64,000 bases of DNA from Bosea sp. RAC05 (GTDB lineage: Bacteria; Pseudomonadota; Alphaproteobacteria; Rhizobiales; Beijerinckiaceae), in NCBI RefSeq assembly GCF_001713455.1, contig NZ_CP016463.1, forward strand, positions 62,001 to 126,000, read 5' to 3'. Made by a program: the position numbers and the translations under genes. The first letter of the stretch is position 1. The number at the start of each line of letters is the position of its first letter. The notes beneath the pieces were generated by a model that had not been told where the DNA came from, made no database searches, and worked only from the letters and a program-made list of their open reading frames with translations. This document shows positions 48,225 to 57,030 of this stretch, piece after piece.

Positions 48225-48737
48225 ATGAAGCGGACATTCAGGAGTGACGTCGGATCGCTCCAGATCCAGACGCCCAAGGGCGTTGTCGATGTCCTCCCGA
48301 ACTCGGCCCGCTCAGCCTACGTCAAGGTCGAGGGCACGGTGACGATCCGCGGTATCGCGCTCAACGCCTCCTGTGGCTTCGAGGTCAAGAATGGTGAGAT
48401 CCTTTCTCACTACGAATCCGGGCCCAACTCAGCCTTCAGATTCAAGGCCAATCGACATGGCCAGTTCATGGTCGAGGCCCCTGATGGCGCGACCCGCGAA
48501 CTCATGGAGATCATGCGCGGAGCGGTCAAAACCGCTATCGAGACAGAGCCAGGCCGCTTCGCCGAAGCCGGACTCATCTACGCATCGAACAATGTCTTCC
48601 GCCTCGACGAGGAAATCGCCAAGGCCGAGAAGGCCCTTCGGGACCTGATCCAGAAACGCGCCGTCGCACTCGCGGAAGAGCAGGAAATGGAGCGTCTGAT
48701 GGAGCTCCACGCGAGCAAGCCAGCTCCGACGCTCTAG
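48225..48737 (+). CDS. Hypothetical protein, 170 aa
   Basis: The ATG at 48225 has a GGGAGG ribosome site. The protein has a beta-rich first half and a long, mostly charged helix at the end (about residues 120-165), which could form a coiled coil. No family recognised. It is followed by 48815-49399 on the same strand. Confidence 0.65.
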   Translation: MKRTFRSDVGSLQIQTPKGVVDVLPNSARSAYVKVEGTVTIRGIALNASCGFEVKNGEILSHYESGPNSAFRFKANRHGQFMVEAPDGATRELMEIMRGAVKTAIETEPGRFAEAGLIYASNNVFRLDEEIAKAEKALRDLIQKRAVALAEEQEMERLMELHASKPAPTL

Positions 48738-48814
48738 GCATGAGCGGCCGGGCCGCTGCTTTGTGCCTTTCATGCACTACGGCGACAGTTCTCCGAGATG
48801 TACCGGAGGATCCC

Positions 48815-49399
48815 ATGGACCGCATGTTCGTCATCAAGAGCTTCGCCCGTCAGGACGATCCCCGCTTGAAGTCAGCCATCGCACGCGAGCGCATCCTGGT
48901 GCTCGACGACGGCGTCATCGACGGCACCTACCCGGTCGGTCCTTCCTATGGCACCAAGGGATACACGGGTGCTGAAGCAGCCAGTGCGGCCGCGGAAGCT
49001 GCCATCGAAGCCCTTCGGCGCCTCCATGACGTCAATGGGGAACGGACGCGGGGTTTTCTCACCCCGGAGGGTATGATCCGTGCCTGGTCCCAGACGCCGC
49101 GAGAGGAACGCAACAAGATCCGCGCAGCCGAGGTTGTCGCATCGGGTGACGGCTATCTCTGGATCCGCGCCGCTACCGAGGCCGAGCGCGTCGCGCAGCG
49201 CTCGGAGCTGGGCCTGGCAAACGATGACCCTTGCGACTTCGTCGTGCTGCGCCGGGAGCAGGGTCGCTCGATCGAGGCGGTCGCCATGGTCTCCGAGAGC
49301 GAAATCATCTCGGTGAGGACAATCGCCGGCGATCCAAACCTGGCTGCGATCGAAGCGCTCGAAGCGAAGCTGCAGCCGCAGATGGCAATGTCCTGCTGA
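48815..49399 (+). CDS. Hypothetical protein, 194 aa
   Basis: GGAGG 5 bp before ATG 48815 fixes the start. The sequence is a mixed alpha/beta soluble protein without recognised motifs. A terminator follows, so it is probably the last gene of a two-gene unit with 48225-48737. Confidence 0.68.
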   Translation: MDRMFVIKSFARQDDPRLKSAIARERILVLDDGVIDGTYPVGPSYGTKGYTGAEAASAAAEAAIEALRRLHDVNGERTRGFLTPEGMIRAWSQTPREERNKIRAAEVVASGDGYLWIRAATEAERVAQRSELGLANDDPCDFVVLRREQGRSIEAVAMVSESEIISVRTIAGDPNLAAIEALEAKLQPQMAMSC

Positions 49400-49423
49400 C
49401 AGCCAGAGCAATCGAAAATCCAG

Positions 49424-49454
49424 ACCGGCGGGCCCATGGCTTCGCCGGTTTTTT
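49424..49454 (+). terminator. Rho-independent terminator
   Basis: A 7-bp stem (ACCGGCG/CGCCGGT) with a 12-nt loop is followed by six T residues. It closes the 48225-49399 transcript. Confidence 0.8.
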
Positions 49455-49495
49455 GTTGTCAGGGGCAACGTCCGTCAGCCGGTCGATGGTTCGTC

Positions 49496-49705
49496 TTATC
49501 CGCCCCGTCTGAGGGTGTCGTAACCTTCCTCGTGCTTGCACCAGCGACAGGTCAGCAGCACGAACCCTGCCCAGTCTTCTCGCTTCAGTGCTGACTTCCG
49601 GCTGCATGAAGGGCAGGTCGATCGGGCGACCACGTCCTTCATCGCTTTGCTGACAGCCGTGCGGTGCCGGCGCTGATGGTCTGCATCGAGGTGCTTTTTC
49701 GGCAT
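49496..49705 (-). CDS. Small zinc-ribbon protein, 69 aa
   Basis: Starting at ATG 49705 with GGAGAG upstream, the protein has a basic N-terminus and two Cys pairs (CPSC and CRWC) spaced as in a zinc ribbon. Such small proteins often bind nucleic acid. The longer frame to 50104 runs through the palindrome region and looks non-coding. The palindromic operator cluster at 50044-50096 lies upstream and may control this gene. Confidence 0.6.
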   Translation of the reverse strand: MPKKHLDADHQRRHRTAVSKAMKDVVARSTCPSCSRKSALKREDWAGFVLLTCRWCKHEEGYDTLRRGG

Positions 49706-50433
49706 CCGTCTCTCCATGTGTGCACATGGACGTCTGGGGCCGAAACAGTCCGGTCGCGGCGGGCACATGCGAACGACCAAGTCTCTTGCAGACAGATCCG
49801 GAGCCGGTCGACGAGACGCGCAGAGCGGAGCAAGTGAAGCGCCCTTCAGTTGCGCTTCCTTGACGACCGCATCTTGGGCGCTCGCCTGCTTTCTGGACGC
49901 AAACAGGTCGAGGTCGCAACTACCGAGCGGTCGCTGAGACACGCTCACTCGTGGCGGGGGGCGTGTCATTCGCGTGATGCCGTGATCGGCAAGCACCGGC
50001 ACGGGCCAGGTGTCACCGAGAGGCTGGCGAATGAGGTGTGCGGCGCACATGGTACGCAGAGCGGGCGCACATGGTACCATGTGCGTACCATGTGCGCCGC
50101 ACACGCTTGTAATGCGTGGAAACAGCGGTTTCTCGGGGCGTAGCCATAAACGACCCGAGAGTCATGCGGTCACGCTTTTGACGCTCTGCGAGTCGTTTCC
50201 AGAGGCTCAATTTTTGGAAGATCAGAGCACCTGGGGGAAAGACTGCTCGGCACGCCTGCATTTCGATGCCGATCGCCCATGTCTCGCCATGGACGCGCAT
50301 GGAGTGACATGGGGATTTTACTGGGTTTTCGGGGGTGCCCGGTGGCGCCATCGGGAGCGGAGTCCGATGAAATTGGCCGCCATGAGCTGCCATGGCGGTC
50401 CATGGCGGCTCATGGCGAGAGACGCAAAGCGGC
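49706..50433. other. Non-coding region A: palindromes and CATGG-rich cassette
   Basis: No convincing gene. It holds a perfect 20-bp palindrome (50066-50085) flanked by matching half-sites (50044-50056 and 50084-50096). About 200 bp further on is a CATGG-rich cassette with GACATGGGGATTTTACTGGG (50306-50325) and GCGGAGTCCGATGAA (50357-50371). Both elements recur in region B (57568-58618) at the other end of the conjugation cluster. Confidence 0.7.
50044..50096. promoter_or_regulatory. Palindromic operator cluster, region A
   Basis: CGCACATGGTACG (50044-50056), the perfect palindrome CGCACATGGTACCATGTGCG (50066-50085) and CGTACCATGTGCG (50084-50096) form a nested symmetric array, the pattern expected for cooperative binding of a dimeric regulator. 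A similar palindrome lies at 57713-57732. Confidence 0.65.
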
Positions 50434-50468
50434 CAAAGAAAAAGGCGACCGGAGCGACCGGTCGCCTT
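50434..50468 (-). terminator. Rho-independent terminator of the conjugation cluster
   Basis: On the minus strand an 11-bp stem (AAGGCGACCGG/CCGGTCGCCTT, 5-nt loop, 50442-50468) is followed by TTTTTCTTT. It lies 22 bp after the stop of the last gene of the minus-strand cluster and should end that transcript. Confidence 0.82.
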
Positions 50469-50490
50469 GTCTGATCTCAGCCCTCCGCGC

Positions 50491-51522
50491 TCAGGGCTGG
50501 AGGTGGAATGTCTTCAGATCTTCGGGGCGCTTGATGTCGCCGCCACCCGGAAGAGGAATGACCACGGAGTTGTTCGTCAGGGCCCAGGAGCCGGCCTCCG
50601 GCACCGATGCGACGCCGTCGCGATCGCGCAGACGATCGATGATGGCGGGTTCGAGACGCACGATTCGGAGTTCCTTCTGGCCCCGCGCCTTGGCGGCCGC
50701 AGCGGCTTCCTCGGCCGTGGCCACGACGCCGGCTTCGGAAAGCTTCTGAGCCAGATCATGCGGGAGCTGGCGCACAACATCAGGCGTCAGCTTTTCGTTG
50801 GCGCTGAGCTGCGCCAGGGCTGCCTGGAGCTGTTCGAGCTCGCCCTGTGCCTTGTCGGCGCCTGTCGTCGCAACGGATTTGCGAGCGGCATCGATAGCAG
50901 CCTGCGTCTCGGGCTTGAGTCCATCCTTCAAGGCGTCCTTCAGGGCAGCAGGTGCTGCCAGTTCGGGCTCGGGAGCCTTGGGCGGCGCCGGTGGTGTCGC
51001 CGTCACCGCTGCGGCCACGCCTGGAAGCGCAGGGATGGCCGGAGGAGGCGTTGTCACGCGACCGACGACCGGAGGCGGGGAAGCGGGCTGTTCGCTCACC
51101 TGCGGGGCTACAGGAGCCTCCTTGACGGGTTCGCGATAGACCAGCTTGTTCACGCCCTTCGCCGCGTCATAGAGAACGACACCGGCGAGCACGCCGAGCA
51201 CCAGGGTGCCAGACAGAGCGGCGGGGCCGACGAAGCGATAAGTGCGGGGAATCGATGCGGCCGCCGGCGACGGATCCGCCGGTTGCTGGGGAGCTGCATC
51301 GGACGCGGGCTTCAGGCTCTGCACCATCCCTTCCAGGACCGAACGCGCATCTTCCTCGCGCTGGTTCTCCAGCAGCACGATCGACTGACCGGACTTCTTG
51401 CGGAGGATGCTCCAACCGGATTCCATCCGCACGACTTCCGTCGTTGCCGGCAGGCCGTCTTCCTCGATCACGATGAAGCGCATTCCAGGATCGTGCTTCA
51501 TCACCTTGCGGGCGATCGTCAT
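50491..51522 (-). CDS. Inner-membrane protein of the conjugation cluster, 343 aa
   Basis: A cytosolic N-terminal domain of about 90 residues, one transmembrane helix (about residues 97-118), a Pro/Ala-rich linker, and a helical periplasmic domain ending in VIPLPGGGDIKRP. This bitopic layout is common in secretion-system proteins, but I cannot assign it to a named Dot/Icm subunit. GGAG before the ATG supports the start. It follows dotM on the same strand after 82 bp and ends at the cluster terminator. Confidence 0.7.
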   Translation of the reverse strand: MTIARKVMKHDPGMRFIVIEEDGLPATTEVVRMESGWSILRKKSGQSIVLLENQREEDARSVLEGMVQSLKPASDAAPQQPADPSPAAASIPRTYRFVGPAALSGTLVLGVLAGVVLYDAAKGVNKLVYREPVKEAPVAPQVSEQPASPPPVVGRVTTPPPAIPALPGVAAAVTATPPAPPKAPEPELAAPAALKDALKDGLKPETQAAIDAARKSVATTGADKAQGELEQLQAALAQLSANEKLTPDVVRQLPHDLAQKLSEAGVVATAEEAAAAAKARGQKELRIVRLEPAIIDRLRDRDGVASVPEAGSWALTNNSVVIPLPGGGDIKRPEDLKTFHLQP

Positions 51523-51604
51523 CGGCTACTCCAGGCCTTGGCGGCGACTCGTGGGACGGCTGGATCAGCCGTCCGATTCATAAGCAGTGCGGTGGATTGA
51601 AGGA

Positions 51605-52750
51605 TCAAGTGTCGGACGGCATCTGGCTCAGGTCATCCACCATCTTCTCAACCTTGAGATAGTGCAGAATGCCGGCAACTGCATTCTCGACACGGGGCTC
51701 GGAAAGGCCGCGCTTGGCGCCCTTCTCGAAGAAATAGTGCGACATCGCACCTGCGCCCTCGACATGGTACTTCCGGCGCCCGACGTTGTTGAGGACGTAG
51801 AACAGCGGCCGATCGATCGATTTCAGCCAGAGGAATTCCGCCGACGGCAGCACGCCTGCGGCCTTTCGAGATGTTTCGAGGAACTCGATGAGGATCGTCG
51901 CGGTCCAGGCGTGTTTCTTGGTCACCTCGACGATCAGTTTGGTGATGTCAGGGCTGGCCAGGAACGGAGCGATCAGGCTGGCAACGATCGCATCTCGTTT
52001 GGCCGGATCCTTGTGGATCGTATAGGCGACGGTGATATCGCCGCGGAGCTTATCGGACGCCTTCTTCTTCGACCCAGACGACGGGCTGACGGCGTGCGCG
52101 CCGATGATCATCAGCATGACCTGGATGTGCAGAGCGACGTTGTCGATACCCTGCCACAGCACCCCGAGCTGCTCAGCCATGACGCTCTCGGCCTTGGCCT
52201 TGTTGAGATCGCCGCCTTGGTAGCTGATCTCGTTGTCTCGCAGCCACTCTCCTGGGGCACGCTGCGGGGCCATCTGCGGCCACAGTTTGTCGGGATCGAA
52301 TGCGACCGAAAACGTGCTCGTGCGCCAATGCTCCGCGTTGTAGGACATCAGGCCATTCAGCGAGAGTTCGCGCTTGTAGGCGTCGGTCTTGAAGCTGCGC
52401 TTGACCAGGATCGCGACGAAGATGCTGGTCAACCCCAGCATGAGCCACTGGACACGCTCTCCCACGATCGTCCGGATCGCCCAGAAATCGGCAATGCCGA
52501 TCGTCCATGCGTCCTGATCGCCCTTGATCGTTGCCTCGACGAACTGGAGCACCTCCGTTCCGGTCCTACCGATGCCGGAGGTGAGCTGGATGAATTTGAT
52601 CTGGAGCCACTGGATCGGGAACAGCCCGCGGATGATGTAGCCGCTGAAGAAGTGCCACAGAAGGTACGCCACGCCCGCCAGGACGAGACACAGGACGATG
52701 AAGGTGGCCTCCGGGTGCTGGTTGCCCTGCTGGTCGTTCTTGGCTGCCAT
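51605..52750 (-). CDS. DotM/IcmP/TrbA-like type IV coupling-complex protein
   Basis: The 381-aa protein has N-terminal transmembrane helices (about residues 15-40 and 103-120) and a cytosolic domain with the family's signature near its C-terminus: SAEFLWLKSIDRPLFYVLNNVGR, then a GAMSHYFFEK segment. DotM (TrbA in IncI plasmids) works with the coupling ATPase to deliver substrates to the secretion channel. It lies 18 bp after the parR-like gene in the same direction. Confidence 0.85.
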   Translation of the reverse strand: MAAKNDQQGNQHPEATFIVLCLVLAGVAYLLWHFFSGYIIRGLFPIQWLQIKFIQLTSGIGRTGTEVLQFVEATIKGDQDAWTIGIADFWAIRTIVGERVQWLMLGLTSIFVAILVKRSFKTDAYKRELSLNGLMSYNAEHWRTSTFSVAFDPDKLWPQMAPQRAPGEWLRDNEISYQGGDLNKAKAESVMAEQLGVLWQGIDNVALHIQVMLMIIGAHAVSPSSGSKKKASDKLRGDITVAYTIHKDPAKRDAIVASLIAPFLASPDITKLIVEVTKKHAWTATILIEFLETSRKAAGVLPSAEFLWLKSIDRPLFYVLNNVGRRKYHVEGAGAMSHYFFEKGAKRGLSEPRVENAVAGILHYLKVEKMVDDLSQMPSDT

Positions 52751-52768
52751 ATCGCTCTCTCAGGTCAC

Positions 52769-53335
52769 TCAGGCTTCGGGCGCTTCACGGGAAGCGCGGT
52801 TCGACGACATCAGGCCCATCAGGCCCGACAGCATGTCAGGCACTCCACCCCCATCGCCGGCTGCCTCGATGTCCATGATGGCGGCCTCGGTGAACGACGG
52901 CATAGACGCCGGCTCCGCTAGGGGCGCAGCTTCAGCCGCTTTCGCCTGGGCCTTCGCCGACCGTCGTGCTGCCGGCGCAGCAACGGGTGCAGGTGCGTCG
53001 AGAGGGTGCCCAGGCTCGTTCGACTCCGGTGGGGAGACCGGAACCGGGGTGTAGATGACCGGCATCTGGAAGACCGGCATGGGACGGTCCGGAGACGGGA
53101 TCCGGACGGACAGACGCCGCTTGAGGTCGAGCCGATCGATCAGAGCCGGCGGCATGTCGCCGCTCTCCACGAGCTCGCGCATCCCGCGCAGCATGGCCAA
53201 GCGCAGGATATCCGAGGAGCGCCCAGCCGTCTTGAGCGTGTTGATGACGTCGATGACGACTTTATCGACCTCGACGTTCGGCCAGAAATATACGCTGACG
53301 CGCTGCGCCCTGCGATTGACGTTCCTTCTTGCCAC
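52769..53335 (-). CDS. ParR/StbB-like partition adaptor, 188 aa
   Basis: From GTG 53335 (AGGAG 7 bp upstream), the first 70 residues read as a beta strand plus helices (RRAQRVSVYFWPNVEVD, then SSDILRLAMLRGMREL), the pattern of ribbon-helix-helix ParR/StbB adaptors that bind centromere DNA. A Pro-rich linker and a helical C-terminal tail follow, which in ParR would contact the filament. It lies 13 bp after the actin-like parM. The pair should segregate the plasmid. Confidence 0.72.
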   Translation of the reverse strand: MARRNVNRRAQRVSVYFWPNVEVDKVVIDVINTLKTAGRSSDILRLAMLRGMRELVESGDMPPALIDRLDLKRRLSVRIPSPDRPMPVFQMPVIYTPVPVSPPESNEPGHPLDAPAPVAAPAARRSAKAQAKAAEAAPLAEPASMPSFTEAAIMDIEAAGDGGGVPDMLSGLMGLMSSNRASREAPEA

Positions 53336-53348
53336 CTCAATGCTCCTG

Positions 53349-54380
53349 TCAGGCCGCCTTGCGGCCCTTGCGCTCCTGAAGCATCGCGTACTTCCAGAGG
53401 CCGCGGGCGTTGGCGAACTCAGGATCTTCGACCGTGCAGCCGTTGCGCAGGGTGGAGGAGACGTCCTTGAACAGGGCAGCGCCACCGCCGACGAAGACGA
53501 CTGCGCTCATCATGGCGGCCGAGCCGAGCTTGCGCTCGACCTCGCGCAGGATCTGGTTCTCGATCTCGCGGATCGCCGTCCGCGTCAGGTCGCTGACGTC
53601 CTCGTCGTTGTTCCAGAGGCGGATCGTGCCGGACCGAACCGTCGCGTCGAGATCCTTCATCGGGATGGAGTCCCGGATCCCGAACTTCTTCTGGATCGAG
53701 CCTTCGAGCAGCTTGTAGACGTCGAGAACGCCCAGGTTGCGCGTTCCAGAGGAGGCGTTGTCGATCTGATTTCCGCCGACCACAACGGCGATGTCGGTCG
53801 TGCGGCCGCCGATGTCGACGATGGCGACCTTGCCGCGGATATCGACGCCCTCGCGCGGGTTGAGGTTGTCGTCCAGGGCGTAGTCGAACAGCGCTGCGAC
53901 GGCCTGGCAGCCCACGTCAGCGGTTTTGATGACCGCAAGCGGACCCGAAGAGGAGACAGGCTCAACACCCTTCAGGAGGTTGCTGGTCTTCGCCTTGATC
54001 ATCTCCTGGTTCAGACCGCCGTCGATGGCGAAGTAGTCCGCAACCGGAAGGCCGGTCACGAGATCGACGTCGAGCCCGCGGTAGCCGGCCAGTGCCAGAC
54101 CGTGATGGGCCAGGACGCGGTTCATCGTCGACACATGGAAGCTGTCGAACTGGGTGTTCTCGGAGGCGACATCCTCGGAGACCGTGAACTCGTCACCCTC
54201 CTCGGTGCGATAGCAGTCGACGACGCCCTCACCCCCGATCGAGGCCAGCCGCAGGCGCCCCGGACGCAGCGACGTGCGATAGACAGTCCGAAGCCGCTCG
54301 CCCGGATTGGTCGGTGAGACGCCGAAGATCTTCGTCTGGGCGTAGCCGTCGTCGATGGCCACGAGAATGCTGTTGGTCAT
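53349..54380 (-). CDS. parM: ParM/StbA-like actin-fold ATPase
   Basis: The 343-aa protein has the actin/Hsp70 nucleotide pocket: phosphate 1 loop AIDDGYAQTK, phosphate 2 loop VDIGGRTTDIAVV, and adenosine motif VFVGGGAALF. Length and motif spacing fit plasmid StbA/ParM, whose filaments push plasmid copies apart. AAGGAG precedes the ATG. Unusually it lies inside the I-type transfer cluster, between icmT and parR-dotM. Confidence 0.92.
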   Translation of the reverse strand: MTNSILVAIDDGYAQTKIFGVSPTNPGERLRTVYRTSLRPGRLRLASIGGEGVVDCYRTEEGDEFTVSEDVASENTQFDSFHVSTMNRVLAHHGLALAGYRGLDVDLVTGLPVADYFAIDGGLNQEMIKAKTSNLLKGVEPVSSSGPLAVIKTADVGCQAVAALFDYALDDNLNPREGVDIRGKVAIVDIGGRTTDIAVVVGGNQIDNASSGTRNLGVLDVYKLLEGSIQKKFGIRDSIPMKDLDATVRSGTIRLWNNDEDVSDLTRTAIREIENQILREVERKLGSAAMMSAVVFVGGGAALFKDVSSTLRNGCTVEDPEFANARGLWKYAMLQERKGRKAA

Positions 54381-54398
54381 GATGCTGCTCCTTGGGCC

Positions 54399-54674
54399 TC
54401 AGTCGGGCCGTCTCTGAAAGTCGATTTTCGCGCGAACCTTGAAGCGCCCGAGTGCTGGCCGGTGATCGCCGATGATCCAGGCGCGCAGCGCACGGAAGGC
54501 CGCGACGAGCGACATTCCGCGCATCTCCAGGAACCAGAACAGGACCATGATCATCAGGGTCATTGCGACGGTCCACACGCGGAAGTGGACCAGCGTGAAG
54601 ATCACGAAGATCCCGGCGCGCGCGTCCACCTTGAAGAACCGGGCAGGTTTGGATGTCTCTCGCCAATGGGCCAT
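54399..54674 (-). CDS. IcmT/TraK-like type IV secretion protein
   Basis: The 91-aa product matches IcmT in length and pattern: AHWRETSKPARFFKVDARA at the N-terminus, a hydrophobic segment (about 22-50) and a basic C-terminus with RALRAWIIGDHRPA. IcmT is a small inner-membrane component of Dot/Icm and IncI transfer systems. AGGAGG before ATG 54674 fixes the start. Confidence 0.85.
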   Translation of the reverse strand: MAHWRETSKPARFFKVDARAGIFVIFTLVHFRVWTVAMTLMIMVLFWFLEMRGMSLVAAFRALRAWIIGDHRPALGRFKVRAKIDFQRRPD

Positions 54675-54684
54675 CGTCGCCTCC

Positions 54685-55917
54685 TCAGGTGGATTCGCGT
54701 TCGGCCGAGACAATGCGCATCCAGTCCTCGCGGCTCAGCGCGCCTGCGCGATAGGCCTGGTAGGCGCTCTCCGACATGGTCCGGGACATGATCCTGCCGC
54801 TGACCATCAGCTTGCGGGCGAATGCCGGCCAGTCGTCGGGGTTCTTGGTCAGGAACTGATTGCGGGTCGCGGCGTCGAAGATCGCGAACTCGCGGCACGC
54901 GACCTTGCCTCCGCCGACCCGCGGGAAGAGCAGCTGGGTTACGATCACCCGCATCGACTGCATGATGTCGTAGCCCATGGCGCGCTTCTCATCGCCGCCA
55001 AACGGCTGGATCAGGCGCCGCAGCGTCTCCGCGACGCCGATGACGTGCGTGGTCGAATAGACCAGGTGACCGGTCAGGGCCGCCTCGACGCAGCCTGCGA
55101 TGGTGGCTTTGTCGCGCGCCTCGCCGATGCTGATGATGGTCGGCTTGCGCCGCAACGCGTTGCGGATCGCGTAGCCCCAGAGGCTTTCCTGCGAGTCCGC
55201 GCCGCCGCCGTCATGCGGGCGAAGATGCTTGGGGACTTCGGTCTGGGCGACCGAGCAGGACGGGTCGACGATGCCGTCATAGACGTATTCGATGGGCGAG
55301 GCGTATTCGAGCACCTTCTCGTTGGCGTTGGGTGTCGAGACGATATCCCCCAGGATCGAGGACATCAGGGTCGACTTGCCCGAGCCCGTCGGGCCGGTCA
55401 CGAGGAAAAGGCCCTGGTTGGGGCGCTTGTTGGCGAGAATGCCCTCCTCGACGTTGAGATGCGCGAGCGGGATCGGGCGCTGGGGAAGCGTTCGAACGGT
55501 GATCTGGATGCCGGTCGACTGTGGCACGCGAATGCCGGTGACGTTGACGCGGTAGCGGAAGAGCTGCCCGCCGATCCGGACCTCATGGGACGGATCGAGG
55601 TCATAGCCAGCCAGAACCATGCCGGGACCATGCGCGGCGTAGACGTGCCGGGCGAGGTCCTCCATCTCGTTTTTCGACAGGGCTCGTCGGGTGATCGGCA
55701 CGATCTGCGCGCCGATTTCCGACTTCACAGGCTCGTTGGTCTGGAAGGTGATGTCGGACGCCTTGCGCTCGCCAGCCCATTTGAGCAGATCGTCGAAATT
55801 GTCGTGGGTGAAGCCGCCGGCGAACTCATAGAACGAGCCGTCGTGGCGCGCGGCGAAGTTCGCGCGCGCCACCGGGGCCGGTTCGTCGATGATCCGCTCG
55901 ATCAGCTGCGTGTCCAT
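54685..55917 (-). CDS. DotB/TraJ-like (PilT-family) secretion ATPase
   Basis: The 410-aa protein has the PilT-like layout: an N-terminal PAS-like domain, Walker A GPTGSGKST, an Asp/Glu box at SPIEYVYDG, Walker B-like IISIGEARD, and a His box TGHLVYSTTH. DotB (TraJ in IncI) is a hexameric ATPase that powers the I-type secretion channel. The ATG at 55917 is preferred to the TTG at 55926. Its upstream neighbour is dotC and its downstream neighbour icmT, as in other I-type clusters. Confidence 0.92.
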   Translation of the reverse strand: MDTQLIERIIDEPAPVARANFAARHDGSFYEFAGGFTHDNFDDLLKWAGERKASDITFQTNEPVKSEIGAQIVPITRRALSKNEMEDLARHVYAAHGPGMVLAGYDLDPSHEVRIGGQLFRYRVNVTGIRVPQSTGIQITVRTLPQRPIPLAHLNVEEGILANKRPNQGLFLVTGPTGSGKSTLMSSILGDIVSTPNANEKVLEYASPIEYVYDGIVDPSCSVAQTEVPKHLRPHDGGGADSQESLWGYAIRNALRRKPTIISIGEARDKATIAGCVEAALTGHLVYSTTHVIGVAETLRRLIQPFGGDEKRAMGYDIMQSMRVIVTQLLFPRVGGGKVACREFAIFDAATRNQFLTKNPDDWPAFARKLMVSGRIMSRTMSESAYQAYRAGALSREDWMRIVSAEREST

Positions 55918-55922
55918 AGCGG

Positions 55923-57001
55923 TCAAAACGTCTCCGCAGCTGCAGGACGGGCAGGAGCGGCAGGGGCCGCCACGGGAGCTGCAGGCTTGTTCGCGCCATC
56001 CCAGGCGCGACGCGTCGAGGGCGCGCTGCGCGGCTTTGGTGCCGGGCGCGTTTCCTTGCTCTCGACCTTCGCCGGAGCAGAACCCGGAGCATGACCGGTG
56101 GTGGTGCCCTCCGGGCCCGGCGTCGTCGGTGCCGACTTCCAGCCCTGCGGATTGCCGACCTGGAGGGACGGGTCACGCGTGATGCGGATGGCGCGATCGT
56201 TGACGCGCATGTCCTGGCCAGTGCCAGTCGTGCCGAAGCGAGCGTCTGCGACGACGGGCGCAGAGACCTTGCCCTGTTCGAGAAGGGCCTTGTAGCGGAC
56301 CATGCCGTTGAAATCGCGTTCGAGGCGCTCCAGGTCGGCCTGGAAGATCTCGCGAGCCTGCTTCTGGCCCATGGCCCAGCCTTCGCTCACCCAGTCGCGC
56401 CACTGCGCACGCTCGGTGGAATCCTTCGGCAGCAGGCTGTCAGGCGGCGCCTCAGGCGTCTTGTAGTCGCGAACGAGATAGGCCTGCCACAACGGCGGCA
56501 CGGCCGAGAACCTGGCCTGCTCGACGATCTCATAGACCGTGTCAGCGACACGCAGGGTCTTCCCGGCTTCGCTGGTCTCCCAGGCCTGGCGGGCCTCCGA
56601 GATGACCGGCGGCAGGATCGTGACGTTCTCCGGGCCCTTGATCATCGTGCGCTGGAAATCATAGGTGCGGGCGATCTCAGCCGAACGCTCCTGCAGCATC
56701 CGGTTGATGATGCGGCTTTCCCAGGCCAGGCCGGCGCGGGCGCCGTAAGAGAGCGCGGCATCCTTCATGGCGCCGCCACGAAGCCTGTCTTCGCCAGTCT
56801 TGGCGACCTTGTCGTGCGACGGTGCCTTGTTCACCACCTCCTCGAGGCTGGGCACGTTCGAGACCGGGATCTCCAGGCGGCCGGCCTTGTAGTCGGGGTT
56901 GACCGCGGAAGGGTCGCGCGCTGCGGGAGGCTGCATCGTCGCGCAGCCCCCAGGGCGAACGCCGCGACCGAGCAAAGCAGGGCCTTGCGGACGAAGCTCA
57001 T
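55923..57001 (-). pseudogene. DotC/TraI-like outer-membrane lipoprotein, signal peptide frameshifted
   Basis: The main frame encodes a DotC-like protein of about 330 aa (NVPSLEEVVNKA opening, NRMLQERSAEIARTYDF, then a Pro-rich tail), a lipoprotein of the I-type core complex. Its N-terminal signal is in another frame: ATG 57001 reads MSFVRKALLCSVAAFALG and then leaves the DotC frame. Adding one G to the run of five (56947-56951) restores LGGC-ATMQPP, a perfect lipobox joined to the mature protein. So a 1-nt deletion, a sequence error or slippage separates signal and body. Confidence 0.8.
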
Positions 57002-57030
57002 GGCTGAGGTTCCCTGGGAGTGAGCGGCTG

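Noticed and set aside
49717..50104. N-terminal extension of the zinc-ribbon gene
   Set aside because: It crosses the palindromic operator cluster and has unusual composition; ATG 49705 has a ribosome site.
50010..50474. 154-aa plus-strand frame in region A
   Set aside because: It spans palindromes and the CATGG cassette and has no ribosome site; the sequence looks non-coding.
53055..57023. Plus-strand frames of 310-540 aa across the transfer cluster
   Set aside because: They oppose parM, dotB and dotC, which have clear family motifs; the plus frames lack any and have shadow-type composition.
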